Positions 7,769 to 13,077 of a stretch of DNA of 13,077 nt are shown here, piece after piece. Numbering within the stretch: the first letter of the stretch is position 1; each line of letters opens with the position of its first letter. The stretch covers positions 1 to 13,077 of the forward strand of contig JAGKSZ010000077.1 in NCBI GenBank assembly GCA_018991295.1. Direction: 5' to 3'. Made by a program: the position numbers and the translations under genes. The notes beneath the pieces were generated by a model that did not search any database, was not told the DNA's origin, and worked only from the letters and a program-made list of their open reading frames with translations. This DNA is from Porphyrobacter sp. Lineage in GTDB: Bacteria; Pseudomonadota; Alphaproteobacteria; Sphingomonadales; Sphingomonadaceae.

Positions 7769-7875
7769 CCCACCCCTAACCCCTCCCGCAAGCGGGAGGG
7801 GAACTCCAAGCGCTGATCCTCCCCTCCCGCTTGCCCCCGGCCTTCGCCGGGGCGGGTATCGGGGTCAGGGGTGGG
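7769..7875. repeat. GC-rich palindromic intergenic element between convergent genes
   Basis: The outer arms CCCACCCCTAACCCC (7769-7783) and GGGGTCAGGGGTGGG (7861-7875) are inverted copies with one mismatch. Inside are two more hairpins: CCCCTCCCGC/GCGGGAGGGG (7780-7789 and 7792-7801, perfect, two-base spacer) and CCCCGGC/GCCGGGG (7835-7841 and 7846-7852, loop CTTC). The element fills almost the whole gap between the HerA-like stop (7759) and the queE stop (7880). It resembles the dispersed palindromes common in sphingomonad-type genomes and could act as a bidirectional transcription terminator, although there is no T-run. Confidence 0.75.
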
Positions 7876-7879
7876 CCTG

Positions 7880-8614
7880 TCAGGTGCCCCGAGTATCCCC
7901 ATACAGATGGATATGCAGCCGGTCGCTCATCCGGAAGCCGTGCGCAAGGCACAGGTCCGATAGCCACGCCTGCCGTGCGCGTTGCGCGGCGCTGTCGGTG
8001 CCCTCGGCCATCAGGAACACGCGTTCGGGGCGGAAGCGGTAGCGGCGCTGGAGCGCCAGCACTTCTTCCACATCCTCAGGCGAAGCGATCACGAATTTCA
8101 GGAAAGCGCGCGGCTCTGCCGCCCATGCGTCGAGCCGTTCGGGCAGCAGGGCAAGATCGGCGGGGTTGCCGCTATGCGCCAGCTTGGGGCTGACATTGTA
8201 TTGATCCACCCGGATATCGAGCCGCGCTGGCGGGGCGACCGTGCCGTTGGTTTCGATCTCGACGCTGATGTCCGGCAGATGGCTGAGCATTTCGGCCAGC
8301 GCGCCTGCCTGAAGCAGCGGCTCGCCCCCGGTGATGACGAGGCGCGTCTGACCCAGCGCGGCGATGCGGGCGGCAGTCTCTTGCGGGGAGAGCGTGACCT
8401 GATTGGCCTTGCGATCAAACGCGATGCCATCGCGGTGCGGGCGATTGTCGCCTTCAAAGCGCCAGGTGTAGGCCGTGTCGCACCACGTGCAGGCTAGATT
8501 GCAGCGCGACAGGCGCACGAAGGCGACCGGCATTCCGGCGCTCGGCCCTTCGCCTTGCAGCGAGGCGAAGATCTCCGGCCCGCCGGTGTCGTCGGTGGCG
8601 AGAGTGAGGTTCAC
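7880..8614 (-). CDS. queE: 7-carboxy-7-deazaguanine synthase (radical SAM)
   Basis: QueE converts 6-carboxytetrahydropterin to 7-carboxy-7-deazaguanine, the ring-contracting step towards preQ0 and queuosine in tRNA. The 244-residue product has the family opening EIFASLQGEGPSAGMP and the iron-sulfur cluster motif CNLACTWC (Cys38, Cys42, Cys45; CxxxCxxC as expected for the usual form). It then has ITGGEPLLQ for S-adenosylmethionine binding, EIETNGT, and YNVSPKLAHSGN. The C-terminus HIHLYGDTRGT is typical of the alphaproteobacterial type. The start is a GTG (8612-8614) with GGAGGGG four bases upstream. No other queuosine gene (queC, queD, queF) is in the window. The upstream same-strand neighbour is valS, 145 bases away, with a palindromic element between them. 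Confidence 0.93.
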   Translation of the reverse strand: MNLTLATDDTGGPEIFASLQGEGPSAGMPVAFVRLSRCNLACTWCDTAYTWRFEGDNRPHRDGIAFDRKANQVTLSPQETAARIAALGQTRLVITGGEPLLQAGALAEMLSHLPDISVEIETNGTVAPPARLDIRVDQYNVSPKLAHSGNPADLALLPERLDAWAAEPRAFLKFVIASPEDVEEVLALQRRYRFRPERVFLMAEGTDSAAQRARQAWLSDLCLAHGFRMSDRLHIHLYGDTRGT

Positions 8615-8625
8615 CGGACCCCTCC
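8615..8625 (-). promoter_or_regulatory. queE ribosome-binding site inside the palindromic element
   Basis: On the minus strand GGAGGGGTCCG runs directly into the GTG start of queE. GGAGG lies six bases from the start, a near-ideal Shine-Dalgarno. These bases are the terminal arm of the repeat at 8618-8750, so pairing with the distal arm (8743-8750) would hide the site in mRNA that extends through the element from valS. Confidence 0.6.
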
Positions 8626-8750
8626 GTCAGCCGCCTGCGGCGTCTGCCACCTCCCCATTCCTTTGGAACGGGGAGGGACTTCAGCGCCCTTGGTTCCTCC
8701 CCGTCCTGAAAGGATGGGGAGGTGGCAGCGCGCAGCGCTGACGGAGGGGT
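8618..8750. repeat. Branched palindromic element between valS and queE
   Basis: The outer stem is ACCCCTCCGTCAGC (8618-8631) with its perfect complement at 8737-8750. A second perfect 15-base pair is CTGCCACCTCCCCAT (8644-8658) with 8714-8728. Within it are two hairpin arms that share the CCTCCCC core: 8650-8661/8665-8676 (loop TTT, one mismatch) and 8696-8707/8711-8722 (loop GAA, one mismatch). These arms could form in place of the inner stem. The element lies wholly between the valS stop and the queE start. It looks like a bacterial interspersed mosaic or MITE-type repeat. Confidence 0.8.
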
Positions 8751-8759
8751 AAACTCCGC

Positions 8760-11504
8760 TCACCCCAGCCGCGCCAGCGCCGCCGTCAGCCGCTCGACCT
8801 CGCCCGTGTGGTGGGCAAGATCGGCGCGGGCCTTTTCGACCGCTTCGGGCTTGGCCTTTTCGGCGAAGGCGGGGTTGGAGAGGCGGCCTTCGAGCGATTT
8901 GGCTTCCTTGGTGCTGGTCGCCAGCGCCTTCTCCAGCCGCGCCTTTTCGGCTGCGATGTCGACGATCCCTTCGAGCGGGATGATGAACACATCCTCGCCC
9001 GCGGTCACCTGCATGGCGGGGCCAGCAGGGGCCTCACCGATGGTGACGGGCGTGAGGCGGGCAAGCCGCTCGATCGCGGCGCTGGAACGCTCGATGGTGC
9101 GCGCCGCCACGTCCGAGGGGTTCGCCAGCCATGCTGCGAGCTTGGCGCCGGGCGCAATGCCGAGTTCGTTTTTCGCGCTGCGGGTGCTGGTGGTAAGGTC
9201 GATCACCCAGTCGATGGCGTCGGTGGCGTCCTTGCTGACTTCCGCTTCCGGCTTGGGCCACTGCGCCACGATCAGCTCGTAAGGCCGCTCGCCCAGCTTG
9301 TGCCACAGCTCTTCAGTGATGAAGGGCATGAAGGGGTGGAGCATGACGAGGATCTGGTCCAATGCCCATCCGGCAACCGCGCGGGTTTCCACGGCAGGCG
9401 GGCTGTCAGCATCCCCTGCGAAAACCGGCTTGATCAGTTCGAGGTACCAGTCGCAGAACTTGCTCCACGTGAACTGGTAGATCGCATTGGCCGCCGCATC
9501 GAAGCGCAGATCGGCCATCGCCTTGTCGATCTCGGCGACGCATTGCTGCACCTCGCCAATGATCCACTGGTTGGCCGCAAGCCGCGCCGCCGGAGCCTTG
9601 ATCGTGTCCGATGCGCCGATCCCGTTCGACTGGCAGAAGCGCGCCGCGTTCCACAGCTTGGTGGCGAAGTTGCGGTAACCCTCGACCCGCTTTTCATCCA
9701 TCTTGATGTCGCGGCCCTGGCTTTCCATCGCCGCCATAAAGAACCTGAGCGCGTCGGCGCCGTACTGGTCGATCAGCCCGAGCGGATCGACCACATTGCC
9801 CTTGGACTTCGACATCTTCGCGCCATCGGCGGCGCGCACGAGGCCGTGGAGATAGAGCGTATCCCACGGCTTTTGCCCCATGTTGTAAAAGCCCATCATC
9901 ATCATCCGCGCATCCCAGAAGAACAGGATGTCGAAGCCGGAAATGAGGAGGCTGTTGGGGAAGTGTTTGTTGAGGAGCGGCGCATCGCCCTCGGGCCAGC
10001 CCAGCGTGGCGAAGGGCCACAGGGCGGATGAGAACCACGTGTCGAGGACGTCCTCGTCCTGACGAAGGGCAACGCCTTCGCCTGCCAATGCCTGCGCGGC
10101 TTCGGCGGTTTCGGCGACAAAGCAGCGACCATCATCGGCAAACCAAGCTGGAATCCGGTGCCCCCACCACAATTGGCGGCTGACGCACCACGGCTGGATG
10201 TTCTCCATCCAGTTGAAGAAGGTCTTTTCCCACGTCTTGGGCACGATTTCGATATCGCCCGAGCGCACTGCTGCGATGGGCTTCTTGGCGAGTTCAGCGG
10301 CGTTCACATACCACTGGTCGGTCAGCCATGGCTCGATCACCACGCCGCCGCGGTCGCCGAAAGGCGTGGCGATCTGGCGCGGTTCGGCGTCGTGTTCGAT
10401 CTCCTCGCCGTCCTTGCCCTTGGTGATGTGCGGGATGAGGTAGCCCTGCTCCTTCATCCGCTTGACCACCAGCTCGCGCGCGCCGTCGACACCATCCCGC
10501 TTGAAACGGTGCAGGCCAAGAAATTCCTCGGGCACCAGCCCATCGGCGGTCTGGCACACGTTCGCTTCGGCATCGAGCATGTTGAGCATGTCGGCCGGCG
10601 CAAAGCCTGCGCGCTTGCCCACTTCGAAATCGTTGAAATCGTGCCCCGGCGTGATCTTGACGCAGCCTGAGCCGAGTTCGGGATCGGCGTGTTCGTCCGC
10701 GATCACGGGGATGCGGCGGCCGGTCAGCGGCAGCACGACAAACTTGCCGACGACGCTGGCATAGCGTGCGTCCGCAGGGTTCACCGCCACGGCCATATCG
10801 GCCAGCATGGTTTCGGGCCGGGTGGTGGCGACTTCGAGATAATCGCGCCCGTCAGCCAGGGTCGCGCCGTCGGCCAGCGGATATTTGAAGTGCCAGAAGC
10901 TGCCCGCAATCGTCTGCGTTTCCACCTCAAGGTCGGAAATCGCGGTCTTGAGCTTCGGGTCCCAGTTCACCAGGCGTTTATCCCGGTAGATCAACCCGTC
11001 GTTATACAGGTCAACGAAGGTCTTGATCACCGCAGCGGTGAAGTGCGGGTCCATGGTGAACTGTTCTCTGGACCAGTCCATCGAACAGCCCAGCCGCCGC
11101 AGCTGGTTGGTGATGGTGCCGCCGGATTCGGCCTTCCATTCCCACACCTTGCCCACGAAATCCTCGCGGGAATAATTGGTGCGCTTGTCGCCGCGCGCCT
11201 CCATCTGGCGTTCGACCACCATCTGCGTTGCGATGCCCGCATGGTCGGTGCCCACCACCCACAGCGCGTCCCGCCCACGCAGCCGCTCATACCGGATCAC
11301 CACGTCCTGAAGCGTGTTGTCGAGCGCGTGGCCGATGTGCAGGCTGCCCGTCACGTTCGGCGGCGGGTTGACGATGGTGAAGGGCTCCGCGTCCGGGCGC
11401 TCGGGCCGGAAGCAGCCGTTCGTCTCCCAGTGGCTGTACCAGCGCGCCTCGATATCGGCGGGGTCGAAAGTGGTGGGCAAGGTGGTGTCGGCGGTGTTCG
11501 GCAT
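8760..11504 (-). CDS. valS: Valyl-tRNA synthetase
   Basis: The class I synthetase charges tRNA-Val and edits threonine mischarging. The 914-residue product is full length for the family. The HIGH motif lies at residues 56-59 (NPPPNVTGSLHIGH), the editing domain carries TTRPETMLADMAVAVNP, and KMSKS is at 563-567 (DGAKMSKSKGNVVDP). The anticodon-binding helical domain follows, and the C-terminal coiled coil (VDIAAEKARLEKAL... VERLTAALARLG) is the arm that contacts the tRNA. The frame is open to a TTG at 11543, and another ATG lies at 11517-11519. I chose the ATG at 11502-11504 (MPNTADTTLP) because relatives begin shortly before the TFDPA-IEARWY segment. None of the starts has a strong ribosome site. 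The gene is divergent from the MlaE gene and followed by the palindromic element and queE. Confidence 0.95.
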   Translation of the reverse strand: MPNTADTTLPTTFDPADIEARWYSHWETNGCFRPERPDAEPFTIVNPPPNVTGSLHIGHALDNTLQDVVIRYERLRGRDALWVVGTDHAGIATQMVVERQMEARGDKRTNYSREDFVGKVWEWKAESGGTITNQLRRLGCSMDWSREQFTMDPHFTAAVIKTFVDLYNDGLIYRDKRLVNWDPKLKTAISDLEVETQTIAGSFWHFKYPLADGATLADGRDYLEVATTRPETMLADMAVAVNPADARYASVVGKFVVLPLTGRRIPVIADEHADPELGSGCVKITPGHDFNDFEVGKRAGFAPADMLNMLDAEANVCQTADGLVPEEFLGLHRFKRDGVDGARELVVKRMKEQGYLIPHITKGKDGEEIEHDAEPRQIATPFGDRGGVVIEPWLTDQWYVNAAELAKKPIAAVRSGDIEIVPKTWEKTFFNWMENIQPWCVSRQLWWGHRIPAWFADDGRCFVAETAEAAQALAGEGVALRQDEDVLDTWFSSALWPFATLGWPEGDAPLLNKHFPNSLLISGFDILFFWDARMMMMGFYNMGQKPWDTLYLHGLVRAADGAKMSKSKGNVVDPLGLIDQYGADALRFFMAAMESQGRDIKMDEKRVEGYRNFATKLWNAARFCQSNGIGASDTIKAPAARLAANQWIIGEVQQCVAEIDKAMADLRFDAAANAIYQFTWSKFCDWYLELIKPVFAGDADSPPAVETRAVAGWALDQILVMLHPFMPFITEELWHKLGERPYELIVAQWPKPEAEVSKDATDAIDWVIDLTTSTRSAKNELGIAPGAKLAAWLANPSDVAARTIERSSAAIERLARLTPVTIGEAPAGPAMQVTAGEDVFIIPLEGIVDIAAEKARLEKALATSTKEAKSLEGRLSNPAFAEKAKPEAVEKARADLAHHTGEVERLTAALARLG

Positions 11505-11613
11505 AATGAGCCGCGCCATGCCAGCAGCGATGCTGCGATGCAATGCGATAGGCGCTTATGGATGGCCGCGAGAGCCTTGCGGGCCTGTGAAAATCCCCCC
11601 ATACCCCGCCCCG
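11505..11613. promoter_or_regulatory. Divergent promoter region between valS and the mla operon
   Basis: These 109 bases separate two divergent genes and should hold both promoters. I see no clear -35/-10 pair. A short perfect dyad, GCAGC-GAT-GCTGC (11524-11536), sits near the valS side. There is no T-box-like leader ahead of valS. Function is inferred from orientation only. Confidence 0.3.
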
Positions 11614-12726
11614 ATGCAGAGCGCCGCGCACTATTTGCTGGAGGATGCAGGCGAAGGAGCCGCGCGGCTGGTGCTGTCCGGGCACCTGACGCTGGCGGCC
11701 ATCGGCCCGCTCGAACGCGATCTGCGCAGGCTGCCCGGGCCCATCATCGCGGTCGATCTGGCGGGCGTCGAGGAAATCGATACCGTCGGCGCCTGGGTGG
11801 TGTGCCGGGTCGCACGCGAACACGCCAGCACCATCACCAGCGCCAGCCCCGAGGCCGAGCGGCTGCTGGCCGCGATGCGCGATATTGATGCAGAAGGCGA
11901 TACTCACCCGCACCGCCTGCCGGTGTGGGAACGCCTGCCGCTGGCGGTGGGCGAACGCGTGTTCGGCGCGCGCGGCGGCATTTACGGGGTGGTCGCCTTT
12001 TTCGGCCAGATCCTGATCGCCGCCTTCAGCCTGCTGCGCCGCCCGCGCCGGTTTCCGTTCAAGGCGCTGGTGCACCAGATGGAGCTGGTGGGCGTTACCG
12101 CGCTGCCGATCATCGGTCTGATGAGCTTTCTTATCGGCATCGTCATCGCCCAGCAGGGCTCGGTGCAGCTCGAACAGTTCGGTGCCGAGGCGCTGACGGT
12201 GAACCTTGTCGGGCGCATCACCTTGCGCGAACTGGGCGTGCTGATGACCGCGATCATGGTGGCAGGCCGATCAGGCAGCGCCTTTGCCGCGCAGCTTGGC
12301 ACGATGAAACTGACCGAGGAAATCGACGCGATGCGCACCATCGGCATCTCGCCCATCGAGGTGCTGGTGATCCCGCGCATTCTTGCCGCGACCTTCATGA
12401 TGATCCTGCTGGGCTTCTTTGCCGCGCTGATGGCGATCATCGGCGGGGCGGTGGTCGGGCAGTTTGCGCTCGGCATCCCGTTCTTCACCTTCCTGCTGCG
12501 CATTCAGGAAGTGGTGCCCACTTATGACCTGTGGGTGGGGCTGATCAAGGCGCCGGTGTTCGGGCTGATCGTGGCGCTGGCCGGGTGTTTCCACGGGATG
12601 CAGGTCCACGGCAATTCCGAAGAAGTCGGGCGGCGCACCACCATGGCGGTGGTTTCGGCGATCTTTGCAGTGATCGTGCTCGATGCCTTCTTCGCGGTGT
12701 TCTTCACCGAAATCGGGTGGGGGTGA
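11614..12726 (+). CDS. mlaE: MlaE-family lipid ABC transporter permease with N-terminal STAS domain
   Basis: The permease belongs to the Mla phospholipid-trafficking system, which moves lipids between the outer membrane and inner membrane. The 370-residue product has an N-terminal STAS-like domain (about 1-100: LVLSGHLTLAAIGPLERDLRR, IAVDLAGVEEIDTVGAWVV), the counterpart of the separate MlaB subunit of E. coli. A linker and the six-helix MlaE permease follow (about 110-370). The permease signature ELGVLMTAIMVAGRSGSAFAAQLGTMKLTEEIDAMRTIGI is present in full. The ATG at 11614 begins directly before the STAS fold. It lacks a good ribosome site, and an in-frame GTG lies at 11587. The stop is followed after four bases by the MlaF start, so the two form an operon. 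Confidence 0.9.
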   Translation: MQSAAHYLLEDAGEGAARLVLSGHLTLAAIGPLERDLRRLPGPIIAVDLAGVEEIDTVGAWVVCRVAREHASTITSASPEAERLLAAMRDIDAEGDTHPHRLPVWERLPLAVGERVFGARGGIYGVVAFFGQILIAAFSLLRRPRRFPFKALVHQMELVGVTALPIIGLMSFLIGIVIAQQGSVQLEQFGAEALTVNLVGRITLRELGVLMTAIMVAGRSGSAFAAQLGTMKLTEEIDAMRTIGISPIEVLVIPRILAATFMMILLGFFAALMAIIGGAVVGQFALGIPFFTFLLRIQEVVPTYDLWVGLIKAPVFGLIVALAGCFHGMQVHGNSEEVGRRTTMAVVSAIFAVIVLDAFFAVFFTEIGWG

Positions 12727-12730
12727 ACAG

Positions 12731-13077
12731 GTGCGCGTGAACCAGCATCCCGATGATGGCCAGCCGGTGATCGTGGTCGAAGGCCTCGTGAACAAGTTCG
12801 GTGAGCACGCCGTGCATGACGGGCTCGATCTGACCGTGCGGCGCGGCGAGATCCTGGGCGTGGTGGGGGGCTCTGGCACCGGCAAATCGGTGCTGATGCG
12901 CTCGATCATCGGGCTCCAGCAGCCCAGCGCCGGACGGATCGATGTGCTGGGGCGCTGCATCACCGAAAGCGATCTGGAACAGGGCATCGGCGTGCGGCGC
13001 CGCTGGGCCATCCTGTTTCAGCGCGCCGCGCTGTTTTCGACCCTGACCGTGGGCGAAAATGTCGAGCGGCCGATCAA
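12731..13077 (+). CDS. mlaF: MlaF-type lipid ABC transporter ATP-binding protein, N-terminal part
   Basis: The first 115 codons are present; the gene runs off the right edge. The start is GTG at 12731 (a second GTG is in frame at 12737), four bases after the mlaE stop. A G-rich stretch (GGGGGTGA) at the end of mlaE serves as its ribosome site. Walker A is GGSGTGKS (residues 46-53), and the Q-loop region is ILFQRAALFSTLTVGENVERP, where the FQRAALFSTLTV wording is characteristic of MlaF. The signature motif, Walker B and H-loop lie beyond the window. It powers the STAS-MlaE permease; an MlaD-type lipid-binding gene would be expected next. Confidence 0.9.
   Translation, partial: MRVNQHPDDGQPVIVVEGLVNKFGEHAVHDGLDLTVRRGEILGVVGGSGTGKSVLMRSIIGLQQPSAGRIDVLGRCITESDLEQGIGVRRRWAILFQRAALFSTLTVGENVERPI

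Noticed and set aside
6065..8614. Phage-defence island around the HerA-like ATPase
   Set aside because: Neighbours are housekeeping or envelope genes; no nuclease, Sir2, methyltransferase, integrase or shift in base composition is visible.
8808..10031. Long plus-strand open frame (407 codons) opposite valS
   Set aside because: It is antisense to a full-length, motif-complete ValS. Long antisense frames are expected in GC-rich genes because stop codons are rare on the opposite strand; composition is His/Arg-rich with no recognisable domain.
11505..11543. Upstream extension of valS to a TTG at 11543
   Set aside because: The extra 13 residues have no family counterpart and no ribosome site supports that start.
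11314..11613. Upstream extension of the STAS-MlaE gene over the valS start
   Set aside because: It would run opposite the conserved N-terminal coding part of valS; the STAS fold begins right after ATG 11614.

Overview
The base composition is strongly GC-rich with GC-loaded third codon positions. Together with the gene families present (a TIGR02186 membrane protein beside TauE/SafE, a STAS-MlaE fusion permease, a long class I ValS with family-typical wording, and GC-rich intergenic palindromes), this points to an alphaproteobacterium, most likely Sphingomonadales of the Erythrobacter/Novosphingobium kind. That placement rests on family resemblance; no rRNA or other marker is present. The window is densely coding. 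I see no CRISPR array, transposase, tRNA or rRNA. No stretch without a gene exceeds about 190 bases.

Layout. 1-86 (-): N-terminus of a probable metallophosphoesterase, cut by the window edge. 274-1026 (-): SIMPL-domain periplasmic protein. It is divergent from 1104-1541 (+), a nickel-type glyoxalase I. 1663-3414 (+) and 3047-4150 (+): an inner-membrane processive glycosyltransferase of the NfrB kind, followed by an outer-membrane beta-barrel resembling the C-terminal domain of NfrA. Their open frames overlap by almost 370 bases, and the GT tail in the overlap looks like non-coding read-through. 4263-5177 and 5174-5962 (+): a TauE/SafE permease overlapping a TIGR02186 protein by four bases. 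6065-7759 (+): a HerA-like hexameric ATPase with its own strong ribosome site and no nuclease partner beside it. 7880-8614 (-): queE. 8760-11504 (-): valS. 11614-12726 (+): STAS-MlaE permease. 12731-13077 (+): start of the MlaF ATPase, cut by the window edge.

How the genes work together. The GT/barrel pair looks like a small synthesise-and-export unit for an exopolysaccharide, related to the E. coli NfrA/NfrB phage-N4 receptor system but without NfrA's long repeat region or NfrB's C-terminal regulatory domain. TauE/SafE plus TIGR02186 is a coupled membrane unit, probably for sulfur oxyanion or organic-anion export. MlaE-MlaF begins a phospholipid-trafficking ABC operon running off the right edge. 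The rest is housekeeping: tRNA charging, queuosine precursor synthesis and methylglyoxal detoxification.

Two intergenic gaps (7769-7875 and 8618-8750) are almost filled by palindromic elements that can fold into branched hairpins. The second appears to supply the ribosome-binding site of queE. The strongest leads are the overlapping GT/barrel pair and the repeat-derived queE ribosome site. I found no clearly new multi-gene system.
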